DNA of 51,008 nt from Cellulophaga tyrosinoxydans (GCF_900176415.1 NZ_FWXO01000003.1:368757-419764); one strand, 5' to 3'. Positions 41,653 to 51,008 are shown, numbered from the stretch's first letter. Numbers and translations are program-made. Notes: generated by a model from the sequence alone, not told the origin.

Positions 41653-42879
41653 TTAAATTAATTGTTTCAATGCTATTTCAAAAGCGGTTTTACTCAAATT
41701 TGTTTTAGTGGAATTTTTGCTAAAGATATTCAAAATTGCATTTCTAATAGTTGTAGATGTATCATTAAATATTAATTCATCATCCATAGCCACCCGCCCT
41801 TCCATAAAATATGCAAAAACTCGTGCCATTCCACAATTAGAAATAAAATCTGGAATAAGACTTACTCTTTCATCTGTATATTCCATAATTGGACCAAAGA
41901 AAATTTCTTTATCAGCGAATGGAACATTTGCCCCACAGGTAATAACCTCTAATCCTGTATTAATCATTCTTGTTATTTGCTCTTTTGTAATAAGTCTAGA
42001 GGCTGCGCATGGAGCAAATATTTCGGTTTTTATATCCCAAATGCGATTATTGATTTCATCAAAAGAAAGCATTTTGTTGGAAACCAATGTATTACCGTCC
42101 TTATTATTATATAAAGTCACTATTTCATCAAAAGTAAATCCGTCTTCATTAATAACTCCTCCAGCTCTATCAATAATACCCACCACTTTTGCACCCATTT
42201 TTGACAAATAAAATGCTGCAGCAGCCCCAACATTACCAAAACCTTGAACTATAGCTCTCTTACCTTCTACGGTACCTCCAAAAATATCATAATAATGTTT
42301 TACTGCTTCGGCAACACCGTATCCAGTAATCATATCGGCTACTGTATATTTTCTTTTTGTGTCTGGCGAAAAATTATCACCTTCTAAAACTTTAACAACT
42401 CCAAGTCTTAACTGCCCAATTCTATTGATCTTATCTGCCTCTGTTGGCTTAAAATGCCCATTAAATACTCCTTCTTGTGGATGCCATACCCCAGCATCTT
42501 CGGTAATTGGAATAACTTCATGTATTTCATCAACATTTAAATCGCCACCAGTACCATAATAACTTTTCAGTAATGGTGCAACAGCATTATACCAACGCGT
42601 TAAAACACCTTTTTTTCTTGGGTCTTTTGGATCAAAATTTATTCCGGACTTAGCACCACCTATTGGAGGGCCAGAAACAGTAAATTTAACTTCCATTGTT
42701 TTAGCTAGCGATAATACTTCATTCACATCTAATCCCTCTCTCATTCTTGTTCCACCACCTGCAGCACCACCTCTAAGGGAATTAATTACAGTCCAACCTT
42801 CTGCTTCGGTTTCTGTATCCTTCCAGTTAAATACTATTTCTGGTGGTTTATTTTCATATATAGCTAGTAAATCTTTCAT
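41653..42879 (-). CDS. Glu/Leu/Phe/Val dehydrogenase family enzyme
   Basis: This 408-residue enzyme oxidatively deaminates an amino acid with NAD(P)+. The catalytic Lys77 sits in PPIGGAKSGINF, with the nucleotide-binding region GFGNVGAAAAF near residue 225. GGDLNVDEIHE and SNCGMARVFAYF are conserved in this subgroup of Bacteroidetes dehydrogenases. Whether glutamate or a branched-chain amino acid is preferred cannot be decided here. The acyl-CoA dehydrogenase next to it, across a divergent region, would suit either. It leads the run nhaD-exbB-exbD-tonB-folC. Confidence 0.88.
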   Translation of the reverse strand: MKDLLAIYENKPPEIVFNWKDTETEAEGWTVINSLRGGAAGGGTRMREGLDVNEVLSLAKTMEVKFTVSGPPIGGAKSGINFDPKDPRKKGVLTRWYNAVAPLLKSYYGTGGDLNVDEIHEVIPITEDAGVWHPQEGVFNGHFKPTEADKINRIGQLRLGVVKVLEGDNFSPDTKRKYTVADMITGYGVAEAVKHYYDIFGGTVEGKRAIVQGFGNVGAAAAFYLSKMGAKVVGIIDRAGGVINEDGFTFDEIVTLYNNKDGNTLVSNKMLSFDEINNRIWDIKTEIFAPCAASRLITKEQITRMINTGLEVITCGANVPFADKEIFFGPIMEYTDERVSLIPDFISNCGMARVFAYFMEGRVAMDDELIFNDTSTTIRNAILNIFSKNSTKTNLSKTAFEIALKQLI

Positions 42880-43201
42880 GTATTTTGAATTTTAAAAATT
42901 TAATTAATTTGACTACGCTAAATTCTATTAGCACTCTTCTAGAAAATAATAAAGTTATCCCCCTAAGGGGTTACTGTTGTCTCATATTTTAAATTTTAAA
43001 ATCCTCTTTGTAGATTATTGCTAGCAAATATAAAAATAATGAAACGCAATAAAAGATTTATAGCAAAAAGTACACGCCTTTTTAAATGTTAAAGTTTTCA
43101 AAATCCTCTATTAACAAATTCTTTACTTGAGACTGATTATTTTAAATAAATAATAATTTTCAATTATATTTGCTGTAGTTTTTTAATTATATCGCAATCA
43201 T
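42880..43201. other. Divergent intergenic region between the dehydrogenase and acyl-CoA dehydrogenase
   Basis: These 322 AT-rich bases hold no gene. A short palindrome CCCCTAAGGGG occurs at 42960-42970, and the -7 element TATATTTG for the acyl-CoA dehydrogenase at 43165-43172. No riboswitch-like or RNA structure stands out. Confidence 0.6.
43165..43172 (+). promoter_or_regulatory. -7 element for the acyl-CoA dehydrogenase
   Basis: TATATTTG matches the TAnnTTTG consensus exactly and lies 29 bases before the ATG at 43202. TTTA about 20 bases upstream is a poor -33 element. Confidence 0.5.
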
Positions 43202-44344
43202 ATGGAATTTACATTATCAGAAGAACAATTAATGATTCAACAAGCAGCTCGAGATTTTGCTCAAAATGAACTATTACCAGGAGTAATTGAACGAGATGAG
43301 GAACAAAAATTTCCAGCTGAGCAGATTAAAAAACTAGGTGAGCTTGGGTTTATGGGAATGATGGTAGACCCTAAATATGGAGGAAGTGGACTTGACACAA
43401 TGTCTTATGCCATTGCCATGGAAGAACTATCTAAGGTCGACGCATCAGCATCAGTAGTTGTTTCTGTAAACAATTCTCTAGTTTGCTGGGGACTTGAAAC
43501 ATTTGGCAATGAAGAACAGAAAAAAAAGTATTTAACAAAACTTGCCACTGGAGAAATAATTGGAGCATTCTGCTTGTCTGAACCAGAAGCAGGAAGCGAT
43601 GCAACTTCGCAAAAAACTACTGCTATTGACAAAGGCGATCATTACATCTTAAACGGTACAAAAAACTGGATAACTAATGGAGGCACTGCAAGTGTTTATC
43701 TTGTAATTGCTCAAACCGATATTGAAAAAGGCCACAAAGGCATCAATGCATTAATTGTAGAGAAAGGTATGCCTGGTTTTGAAATAGGTCCAAAAGAAAA
43801 TAAACTGGGAATTAGAGGTAGTGACACCCACTCCTTATTATTTAATGATGTAAAAGTACCTAAAGAAAATAGAATTGGTGAAGACGGATTTGGGTTTAAA
43901 TTCGCAATGAAAACACTTGGAGGCGGAAGAATTGGAATTGCCTCACAAGCCCTAGGTATTGCTGCCGGTGCATACGAATTAGCATTAAAATATTCTAAAC
44001 AACGTAAAGCATTTGGTACAGAAATCTCAAATCATCAAGCGATTGCTTTCAAATTAGCCGATATGCACACGCAAATAGAAGCTGCAAGATATTTGGTTTA
44101 CAAAGCTGCATGGGACAAAGATAACGGAAAAAATTACGATTTATCTAGCGCAATGGCAAAGCTATATGCTTCACAAGTTGCAATGGAGACCACTGTTGAA
44201 GCAGTTCAAATACATGGTGGCAACGGTTTCGTAAAAGATTACCATGTGGAAAGGTTAATGCGTGATGCTAAAATTACACAGATCTATGAGGGTACTTCAG
44301 AAATTCAGAAAATTGTAATCTCAAGGAGCATTTTAAAGGACTAA
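43202..44344 (+). CDS. Acyl-CoA dehydrogenase, short/branched-chain type
   Basis: This 380-residue FAD flavoenzyme introduces a double bond into acyl-CoA. The FAD/substrate segments FCLSEPEAGSDA and NGTKNWITNGG are present, along with the catalytic base Glu363 in QIYEGTSEIQ. The latter position fits short- and branched-chain members. Its electrons would go to ETF. The gene is monocistronic, with a perfect terminator directly after it. Confidence 0.93.
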   Translation: MEFTLSEEQLMIQQAARDFAQNELLPGVIERDEEQKFPAEQIKKLGELGFMGMMVDPKYGGSGLDTMSYAIAMEELSKVDASASVVVSVNNSLVCWGLETFGNEEQKKKYLTKLATGEIIGAFCLSEPEAGSDATSQKTTAIDKGDHYILNGTKNWITNGGTASVYLVIAQTDIEKGHKGINALIVEKGMPGFEIGPKENKLGIRGSDTHSLLFNDVKVPKENRIGEDGFGFKFAMKTLGGGRIGIASQALGIAAGAYELALKYSKQRKAFGTEISNHQAIAFKLADMHTQIEAARYLVYKAAWDKDNGKNYDLSSAMAKLYASQVAMETTVEAVQIHGGNGFVKDYHVERLMRDAKITQIYEGTSEIQKIVISRSILKD

Positions 44345-44365
44345 AAGTTGATTAAAAAATAAGTG

Positions 44366-44411
44366 AAACCAAAAACACCCCTAAATATTTAGGGGTGTTT
44401 TTGGTTTTTTT
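44366..44411 (+). terminator. Terminator of the acyl-CoA dehydrogenase gene
   Basis: A 42-base perfect palindrome (AAACCAAAAACACCCCTAAAT and its complement) is followed by T residues. The A-rich outer arms also give a U-run on the other strand, so it may work in both directions. Confidence 0.92.
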
Positions 44412-44648
44412 ATGTTTATCTTAAATAAACCCCCTAAAATATCAGCTTTTTAAAAGAAAAAAATGACTTTTATCTGAATTAACCCCTGAATTTAACAGCT
44501 ATAGCATTCCATAATGCATGTTATTATCATAATCTTAAATTAACCATTACTTAAAATTAAAAATGATTTTTTTTTAATGATTTATTCCAAACGCTGCTTT
44601 TTTTGTTAAATAACAACATATATGGTATAAATAATTCAAGTAAAGTGA

Positions 44649-44656
44649 TATTTTTG
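44649..44656 (+). promoter_or_regulatory. -7 element for gltBD
   Basis: TATTTTTG matches the TAnnTTTG consensus and lies only 17 bases before the gltB ATG, giving a very short leader. A -33 element is not evident. Confidence 0.5.
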
Positions 44657-44673
44657 AGGAAATACAATAATTT

Positions 44674-47600
44674 ATGGCGTTGGAAAAGCAAGGGTTATAC
44701 CTACCGGAATTTGAGCATGATAACTGTGGAGCAGGTTTCATATGCAGTCTAAAGGGCAAAAAGTCTAATGATATAATTCATAAGGCATTAGAAATTTTAG
44801 AAAAACTAGAACATAGAGGAGCCGTTAGTTCTGATGGAAAAACAGGAGATGGTGCTGGAATTTTAATTGACATTCCTCATGACTTTTTTCAAGAGGTATG
44901 TGATTTTGAGCTGCCGAATGCAGGTGATTATGCTACTGGGAATATATTTCTGCCGCAAAAACAAAACCAAAGAGAATTTTGTATTGCCGTTTTTGAAGAA
45001 AACATTAAAAAACAGGGATTAAAATTATTAGGGTGGCGTAATGTTCCGGTTAACAAATCCATTCCTGGGCGTATAGCTATGGAAACAGAACCTTATGTTA
45101 TGCAGATTTTTGTTGCCAAAGAAAATCCCGAACAAACCTTTTTCGATTTTAATCTAAAATTATATATCGCTAGAAAAACAACTGAACATAAGATATTAGC
45201 TTCCAAATTATCCGAGAGTAAATTTTTCTACGTACCTAGTCTATCCACAAAAATAATTATATTTAAAGGACTACTAATGCCCGAAGACATAAGTCTTTAC
45301 TATAAAGATTTAATGGATCCGCGAGTAGTAACAAGACTTGCATTAGTGCATCAGCGTTTTTCTACAAATACATTTCCTACCTGGGATTTAGCTCAGCCAT
45401 TTAGATACATGTGTCATAACGGCGAAATAAACACTCTTAGAGGCAATGTTACACGCATGCGTTCTAGAGAAGAATTACTAAAGAGCGATTTATTTGGCGA
45501 TGAAATAAAAAATATTCTGCCAGTTATCTTACCAGGAAAATCAGATTCTGCTACGATGGATATGGTAGTTGAATTGTTATTAATGACCGGAAGATCACTT
45601 CCAGAAGTTATGATGATTTTAGTACCTGAGGCGTGGGAAAAAAATCCAGATATGTCTGAAGCAAAAAGAGCATTCTACGAATATAATTCGTGTCTTTCAG
45701 AACCTTGGGATGGTCCAGCTTCTATTCCTTTTACAGATGGAAATTATATTGGTGCAGTATTAGACCGTAATGGCTTAAGACCATCAAGATATACAGTTAC
45801 TAAAGATGGATATGTAATTATGTCCTCCGAAACAGGAGTAGTAGAAATTGAGCCAGAAAATATTGAATTTCATGGCCGATTAGAGCCCGGTAAAATGTTT
45901 CTTGTGAACATGGAAGAAGGGCGTATTGTAAATGATGAAGAGATTAAAGAAGAAATAGCTCAAAGACATCCTTACAAAAAATGGCTAGACAAAAACCTAG
46001 TTCACCTTAGAGATATACCTTATAATGATTGCCCGTTATTTTTAAACGAAGCATCTTTAGATAAAAGAAAGGCGATTTTCGGATACACATTAGAAGATAT
46101 AAATACTATTATATTGCCAATGGGTAAAACCGCCAAAGAGCCACTAGGTTCAATGGGTAGCGATACACCAATAGCAATTTTATCTGAACGTCCACAGTTA
46201 ATTTACAACTATTTTAAACAGCTTTTTGCCCAAGTAACGAACCCTCCATTAGACGGTATTCGTGAAGAACTAATTACTGATATTAGTTTAACACTTGGAA
46301 GTGATCACAATATTTTTGATTTTAATGAATTGCATTGTCGTAAATTAAAAATTCAAAATCCTGTAATTTCAAAAGAAGATTTAGATAAAATAAAAAATTA
46401 CGATGCAAGTCCAGACTATAAGGTTACTTCTATTCCTATTCTTTATGAAGTAAACAAAGGAAATAATGGACTAGAAGATGCATTAGAAACAATGCTAGAC
46501 CAAGCGAGTAAAGCTATAGATGAAGGTACAAACATAATTATTCTTTCAGATCGTAATGTAAGTAAAGATTTAGCACCAATACCTGCAGTTTTAGCATGTT
46601 CCTATGTAAATAGTGGACTTCAAAGATTAAAAAAGCGTTCTAAATTGAGCGTAATAATAGAATCCGCAGAACCTCGAGAAGTACATCATTTTGCATTATT
46701 ATTCGGATTTGGAGCAAGTGCTATTAACCCATATTTGGTTAATGAAATTATAACGGAACAAATAGAAGAACATGACATTACTGAATTCACAGCAGAAGAA
46801 GCTATTAAAAATTATAACAAAGCTGTTGGGAAAGGGATTCTTAAAGTCATGAATAAGATTGGTATTTCTACATTGAATTCTTATAGAGGCTCTCAATTAT
46901 TCGAATGTATTGGTATAAACACGAAAGTGGTAGAAAAATACTTTCCAAATACCGCAACTAGAATACAAGGTATTGGATTATACGAGATAGAAAAAGAGAT
47001 TGCCAAGCGCCACCAAAACGCTTTCGAGACTAAAACGGTTGACGCTAATTTAGATTTAGAAATAGGGGGAGAATATAGATGGAGAAGAAATGGAGAAAAA
47101 CATATGTTTAATCCATTATCCATTGCCAAGTTACAGCAATCCGTAAGAAATAACGAACCAGAATCCTACAAAGAATTTGCCGAAATGGTGAATGAACAAT
47201 CTGCAAATCTTATGACAATAAGAGGATTGTTCGAATTCTCAAATTACGACCCTATTCCTTTAGATGAGGTGGAACCTTGGACTGAAATTGTTAAACGTTT
47301 CAAAACGGGAGCAATGTCTTATGGATCCATAAGTAAAGAAGCTCATGAAAACTTAGCTATTGCCATGAACCGTATTGGAGGTAAAAGTAATTCAGGAGAA
47401 GGCGGGGAGGATGCTGAGCGTTTTTATAAAAATCAAAATGGCGATTGGAAAAATAGCGCCATAAAACAAGTTGCTTCAGGTCGTTTTGGAGTTACATCCA
47501 ACTATCTATCCAACGCACAAGAGATTCAAATTAAAATGGCTCAAGGAGCTAAACCTGGAGAAGGTGGGCAATTACCAGGACCAAAAGTAAATCCTTCTAT

Positions 47601-49182
47601 CGCCAAAACTAGAAATTCCACTCCTTATGTTGGTTTAATTTCACCACCACCACATCATGATATTTATTCAATTGAAGATTTATCACAATTAATCTTCGAT
47701 TTAAAATCAGCCAATAGAGAAGCAAGAATAAATGTAAAACTTGTATCGGAAGTTGGTGTTGGAACCGTTGCTGCTGGAGTTTCTAAAGCAAAAGCAGATG
47801 TAATATTAATCTCTGGATTTGATGGAGGAACTGGAGCCTCTCCATTAACCTCATTAAAACATGCAGGTTTACCTTGGGAACTTGGTATTGCAGAAGCGCA
47901 GCAAACACTCGTAATGAACGACCTAAGAAATAGAATTGTTCTTGAATGTGATGGCCAATTAAAAACAGGTCGTGATGTTGCCGTAGCTTGCTTATTAGGT
48001 GCTGAAGAATTTGGCTTTGCAACAGCGCCACTTGTTGCCTCAGGATGTATCATGATGCGTGTTTGCCACTTAAACACATGCCCGGTTGGTATTGCAACAC
48101 AAAATCCAGAATTACGTAAAAAATTCAAAGGCAAACCAGAACACGTTGTAAATTACATGTATTTTGTAGCACAAGAATTACGAGAAATAATGGCTCAATT
48201 AGGCTTCAGGACAATCAATGAAATGGTTGGTCAAGTGCAAAAATTGGACAGAAAAAAAGCAATAGACCATTACAAAGCATCAGGTATTGATTTAACTCCT
48301 ATTTTATACAAAGTCGACGTTCCTGCAGGTACTAAATTTTACAACACCCAAAAGCAAGAACATCATATTGAAAAATCTATTGAGTTTGATATCATTGCAA
48401 AAGCGCATCCAGCTTTATTTAGAAAAGAAAAAATAAGTATAGATTACCCAATCACCAATCTAGATAGAGCCGTTGGCGCAATTACAAGTAATGAAATTTC
48501 AAAAATTTATGGTGCCGAAGGTCTTCCAGAGAACACTTTAAAATTGAATTTTACTGGATCAGCAGGACAAAGTTTTGGTGCATTTAGCACTAAAGGTATT
48601 ACAATGATTGTTAATGGAAACACTAATGACTATTTAGGCAAAGGCCTATCTGGAGCAAAACTAATTATTAAAGTTCCAGACAAAGCAACTTTTAAACCCG
48701 AAGAAAATGTAATTACAGGTAACGTAACCCTATATGGAGCAACTTCTGGAGAGGCTTACATAAATGGAAAAGCTGGAGAACGTTTTTGTGTTAGAAATTC
48801 TGGAGCTAAAGCCGTTGTAGAAGGTATTGGTGATCATGGCTGCGAATATATGACTGGAGGTATTGCAGTGATTTTAGGAGAAGTAGGTAGAAATTTTGGA
48901 GCTGGTATGAGTGGTGGAATTGCGTATATTTTTGATGAAAATAAAACTTTCGAGAAGAAATGCAATAAAGAGGCATTAAATATTTTACCTGTAGACGAAG
49001 ATAAAGATATTGCTGAATTAAGAGCATTAATAGAGAATCATTATAATGCTACATTAAGTCCATTAGCACAAAGAATTTTAGAAAAATGGGAAGTTTCATT
49101 ACCAAAATTCGTAAAAATATTCCCTGAAGAATACAAACAAGCATTAATTCGTTTAGAAAACGAAAAATTAGAAACTATATAA
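44674..49182 (+). CDS. gltB: Glutamate synthase large subunit
   Basis: This 1502-residue enzyme makes glutamate from 2-oxoglutarate and glutamine. It has an N-terminal glutamine amidotransferase (class II): residues 1-17 are a propeptide and Cys18 (DNCGAGF) becomes the N-terminal nucleophile. A central domain, the FMN-binding synthase domain (about 870-1240, SGEGGEDAERF) and the C-terminal beta-helix (about 1300-1450) follow. A 3Fe-4S cluster is formed by cysteines near residues 1125-1136 (CIMMRVCHLNTCPVG). The length is typical. gltD follows 9 bases later, so the two form an operon. Confidence 0.96.
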   Translation: MALEKQGLYLPEFEHDNCGAGFICSLKGKKSNDIIHKALEILEKLEHRGAVSSDGKTGDGAGILIDIPHDFFQEVCDFELPNAGDYATGNIFLPQKQNQREFCIAVFEENIKKQGLKLLGWRNVPVNKSIPGRIAMETEPYVMQIFVAKENPEQTFFDFNLKLYIARKTTEHKILASKLSESKFFYVPSLSTKIIIFKGLLMPEDISLYYKDLMDPRVVTRLALVHQRFSTNTFPTWDLAQPFRYMCHNGEINTLRGNVTRMRSREELLKSDLFGDEIKNILPVILPGKSDSATMDMVVELLLMTGRSLPEVMMILVPEAWEKNPDMSEAKRAFYEYNSCLSEPWDGPASIPFTDGNYIGAVLDRNGLRPSRYTVTKDGYVIMSSETGVVEIEPENIEFHGRLEPGKMFLVNMEEGRIVNDEEIKEEIAQRHPYKKWLDKNLVHLRDIPYNDCPLFLNEASLDKRKAIFGYTLEDINTIILPMGKTAKEPLGSMGSDTPIAILSERPQLIYNYFKQLFAQVTNPPLDGIREELITDISLTLGSDHNIFDFNELHCRKLKIQNPVISKEDLDKIKNYDASPDYKVTSIPILYEVNKGNNGLEDALETMLDQASKAIDEGTNIIILSDRNVSKDLAPIPAVLACSYVNSGLQRLKKRSKLSVIIESAEPREVHHFALLFGFGASAINPYLVNEIITEQIEEHDITEFTAEEAIKNYNKAVGKGILKVMNKIGISTLNSYRGSQLFECIGINTKVVEKYFPNTATRIQGIGLYEIEKEIAKRHQNAFETKTVDANLDLEIGGEYRWRRNGEKHMFNPLSIAKLQQSVRNNEPESYKEFAEMVNEQSANLMTIRGLFEFSNYDPIPLDEVEPWTEIVKRFKTGAMSYGSISKEAHENLAIAMNRIGGKSNSGEGGEDAERFYKNQNGDWKNSAIKQVASGRFGVTSNYLSNAQEIQIKMAQGAKPGEGGQLPGPKVNPSIAKTRNSTPYVGLISPPPHHDIYSIEDLSQLIFDLKSANREARINVKLVSEVGVGTVAAGVSKAKADVILISGFDGGTGASPLTSLKHAGLPWELGIAEAQQTLVMNDLRNRIVLECDGQLKTGRDVAVACLLGAEEFGFATAPLVASGCIMMRVCHLNTCPVGIATQNPELRKKFKGKPEHVVNYMYFVAQELREIMAQLGFRTINEMVGQVQKLDRKKAIDHYKASGIDLTPILYKVDVPAGTKFYNTQKQEHHIEKSIEFDIIAKAHPALFRKEKISIDYPITNLDRAVGAITSNEISKIYGAEGLPENTLKLNFTGSAGQSFGAFSTKGITMIVNGNTNDYLGKGLSGAKLIIKVPDKATFKPEENVITGNVTLYGATSGEAYINGKAGERFCVRNSGAKAVVEGIGDHGCEYMTGGIAVILGEVGRNFGAGMSGGIAYIFDENKTFEKKCNKEALNILPVDEDKDIAELRALIENHYNATLSPLAQRILEKWEVSLPKFVKIFPEEYKQALIRLENEKLETI

Positions 49183-49191
49183 ATCGAACAC

Positions 49192-50661
49192 ATGGGAAAG
49201 ATAACAGGATTTTTAGAATTCGATAGAAAAGTTGAACAGTATGCACCCGTAGAAGAGCGTTTAAAAAATTATAAGGAATTTACGCTTCCTATGGAACAAA
49301 AAGAACTTAAAGAACAAGGAGCACGCTGTATGGATTGTGGAATACCTTTTTGCCACAGCGGTTGTCCTTTAGGAAATTTAATCCCTGATTTTAATGATGC
49401 TGTCTACCATGGCAAATGGGATAAAGCATCATCTATATTACATTCTACAAATAATTTTCCTGAATTTACTGGACGCTTATGCCCAGCTCCTTGCGAAGAA
49501 GCATGTGTACTTGGTATAAATGAAGATCCGGTATCTATTGAGAATATTGAAAAAAACATAGTAGAAACAGCATTTAAAAATGGCTGGATCAAAGCTAATC
49601 CTCCAGCTTCAAGAACTGGAAAAAAAGTAGCAGTTGTAGGCTCTGGTCCATCAGGTTTAGCTGCAGCACAGCAATTAAATAGAGCTGGACATACAGTAAC
49701 TGTTTTTGAAAGAGATGAAAAACCAGGAGGTCTTTTAAGATATGGCATCCCAGATTTCAAGATGGAAAAACATATTATAGATAGAAGACTTGAAGTATTA
49801 AAAGAAGAAGGTATCATTTTTAAAACTGGTGTTCATATTGGAGTAGACATCAAAGCAGATCAACTTAAAAAAGATTTTGATGCCGTTATCCTTTGTGGTG
49901 GCGCTACAGTTAGAAGAAATCTTCCAATAGAAGGATCGAATTTAAAAGGTGTCGTCCAAGCTATGGATTTCCTGGCGCAAAACAATAGAAGAGTTGATGG
50001 TATAAAGGATTTAGGCGAAGAGATAAAAGCCACTGACAAAAACGTTGTTGTAATAGGTGGTGGTGACACAGGTTCTGATTGTATAGGAACTTCATTTAGA
50101 CATGGAGCAAAATCAGTATCCAACTTTGAAATTATGCCTAAAGGAACTACAGAACGCCCTGAAGATCAACCTTGGCCGTATTGGCCAATGCGCTTGCGTA
50201 CTAGTACATCTCATAAAGAAGGAGCAGAAAGGTTCTTTAGTATTTCAACCAAAAAATTTATTGGTGATAAGGATGGTAATCTTAAAGGTTTAATTACTTC
50301 GGAAGTAGAATGGATTAAACAACCAGGACAAAGACCACAACTTAAAGAAGTAGAAGGCACGGAGAAAGAGTGGAAATGTGAAATAGCATTACTCGCTTTA
50401 GGATTTACAGGTTCAGAAATGACCATTGCAGAACAACTAGGGCTAGAAGCCGATACAAGAACAAATATAAAAGCATCTGCTAAAGATTATATGACTAATG
50501 TTCCCGGTGTATTTGTAGCAGGGGATCAAAGAAGAGGACAATCATTAATTGTTTGGGCAATATCTGAAGGCAGACAAGCAGCACATCATATAGATGAATA
50601 TTTAATGGGAACAAAATCTTTATTACCATTAAAAGGTGATGGTGATTTACCGAGAATATAA
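49192..50661 (+). CDS. gltD: Glutamate synthase small subunit
   Basis: This 489-residue subunit passes electrons from NAD(P)H through FAD and two 4Fe-4S clusters to GltB. N-terminal cysteines Cys46, Cys49, Cys54, Cys58 and Cys97, Cys101, Cys105 form the cluster-binding domain. The FAD loop GSGPSGLAAAQQ and the NADPH loop GGGDTGSDC follow. It is co-transcribed with gltB and ends at a terminator. Confidence 0.96.
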   Translation: MGKITGFLEFDRKVEQYAPVEERLKNYKEFTLPMEQKELKEQGARCMDCGIPFCHSGCPLGNLIPDFNDAVYHGKWDKASSILHSTNNFPEFTGRLCPAPCEEACVLGINEDPVSIENIEKNIVETAFKNGWIKANPPASRTGKKVAVVGSGPSGLAAAQQLNRAGHTVTVFERDEKPGGLLRYGIPDFKMEKHIIDRRLEVLKEEGIIFKTGVHIGVDIKADQLKKDFDAVILCGGATVRRNLPIEGSNLKGVVQAMDFLAQNNRRVDGIKDLGEEIKATDKNVVVIGGGDTGSDCIGTSFRHGAKSVSNFEIMPKGTTERPEDQPWPYWPMRLRTSTSHKEGAERFFSISTKKFIGDKDGNLKGLITSEVEWIKQPGQRPQLKEVEGTEKEWKCEIALLALGFTGSEMTIAEQLGLEADTRTNIKASAKDYMTNVPGVFVAGDQRRGQSLIVWAISEGRQAAHHIDEYLMGTKSLLPLKGDGDLPRI

Positions 50662-50687
50662 GCACTCAACAAACACTTAAACTTAGA

Positions 50688-50716
50688 AGCCACTTACTGT
50701 TGTAAGTGGTTTTTTT
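50688..50716 (+). terminator. Terminator of gltBD
   Basis: CCACTTAC and GTAAGTGG pair across TGTT, followed by seven T residues (50710-50716). It begins 27 bases after the gltD stop. Confidence 0.93.
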
Positions 50717-50786
50717 ATGTTATATAGTTTCGTGGTTTGTATTTAAAGCAAGCCATTCTATTACTCCTTTTGTATCTTATATAAAC

Positions 50787-50819
50787 AAAAAAAGTCCTCA
50801 ATATTTCTATTGAGGACTT
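50787..50819 (-). terminator. Terminator of the rRNA operon
   Basis: AAGTCCTCAAT and ATTGAGGACTT pair perfectly across a 6-base loop. In minus orientation a run of T residues (50787-50793) follows. It lies 12 bases past the 5S rRNA 3' end and faces the gltBD terminator. Confidence 0.93.
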
Positions 50820-50830
50820 GCTTAAAAAAA

Positions 50831-50938
50831 GGCGACGACCTACTCTCCCACTTGGTATAGCAGTACCATCGGCGCTGATGGGCTTAACTTCCCTGTTCGG
50901 AATGGTAAGGGGTGGACCCCATCGCCATGGCCACCTTA
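50831..50938 (-). rRNA. rrf: 5S ribosomal RNA
   Basis: The minus strand reads like a Bacteroidetes 5S rRNA: the conserved core CCATTCCGAACAGGGAAGTTA and the segment AAGCCCATCAGCGCCGATGG are present. The ends GGTGGCCATGGCGA and GAGTAGGTCGTCGCC pair at the termini. Length is about 108 bases; the exact 5' end could be a few bases further right. The direction shows that a 23S gene lies beyond the right edge. Bases 50939-51008 are the spacer. Confidence 0.95.
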
Positions 50939-51008
50939 AATCTTTAGTTGCGTTTACATATTTAAGTAGACTAACAACAATTTTGTTAACATATTAAAGG
51001 GACAAAAT

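Larger units (their letters stand above)
44345..44673. other. Intergenic region upstream of gltB
   Basis: This 329-base region contains the terminator at 44366-44411 and the gltB -7 element at 44649-44656. The remainder is AT-rich, with homopolymer runs (T9 near 44568), and I see no gene or strong dyad. Confidence 0.6.

Noticed and set aside
41708-42211. 167-codon forward frame opposite the amino-acid dehydrogenase
   Set aside because: Lies wholly within a conserved gene on the other strand, with no promoter or recognisable domain.
47664-48134. 156-codon reverse frame inside gltB
   Set aside because: Antisense shadow of the highly conserved FMN domain of gltB.
1-51008. CRISPR array, insertion sequence, prophage or defence island
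   Set aside because: I saw no spaced direct repeats, no transposase or integrase motif, and no phage or restriction gene anywhere in the window.

Overview
The window comes from the chromosome of an AT-rich member of the Bacteroidetes, almost certainly the family Flavobacteriaceae. The evidence is gldJ and porV (gliding motility and type IX secretion, T9SS), a PorP/SprF-family protein, a PafA-type alkaline phosphatase, promoters of the TAnnTTTG type, and the MoxR/DUF58/BatA/DUF4175 envelope locus. I cannot name the genus. I see no insertion sequence, prophage, CRISPR array or integron. Nearly everything is core chromosome, and the oddities lie in particular genes and in intergenic DNA.

Layout. 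1-2.3 kb: an SGNH hydrolase, a DUF1801 protein and a NarL/LuxR-type regulator with a degenerate receiver domain. 2.3-6.4 kb: a two-gene envelope unit (a TPR/PD40 protein and a PorP/SprF protein with a SPOR-like tail), flanked by unusual inverted repeats. 6.4-10.7 kb: a glycosyltransferase, PafA phosphatase and MlaE/MlaF lipid transport. 10.7-15.6 kb, minus strand: M28 peptidase, SDR, SprT-like, ManC and DUF389, probably one transcript. 15.7-18.3 kb: pyruvate dehydrogenase E1-alpha and E2. 18.5-22.4 kb: cdd, porV and gldJ, with no porU between the last two. 22.5-23.8 kb: murF.

23.8-31.6 kb, minus strand: DUF4159, MoxR, DUF58, BatA-like, DUF4175 and an unassigned membrane protein, the last five with overlapping reading frames. 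31.7-34.7 kb: TldE/TldD. 35-36.6 kb: aerobic glycerol-3-phosphate dehydrogenase. 36.9 kb: tRNA-Val with its own promoter and terminator. 37-42.9 kb, minus strand: glutamate-type dehydrogenase, NhaD, ExbB, ExbD, TonB and FolC. 43.2-50.7 kb, plus strand: acyl-CoA dehydrogenase, then GltB/GltD glutamate synthase. The end holds a 5S rRNA on the minus strand, the tail of an rRNA operon that enters from the right.

Shared themes: the outer envelope (PorV, GldJ, PorP/SprF, Mla, TonB-ExbBD, MoxR/BatA) and central carbon-nitrogen metabolism (PDH, GltBD, glutamate-type dehydrogenase, G3P dehydrogenase). I found no clear new defence or mobile system. The best leads are the absence of porU from its expected slot, the PorP-SPOR/PD40 pair with its double palindrome and a phosphorylation-site-mutant regulator nearby, a His/acid repeat in the DUF4175 protein, and several terminators whose stems close fully only in the minus-strand RNA because of G-U pairs.
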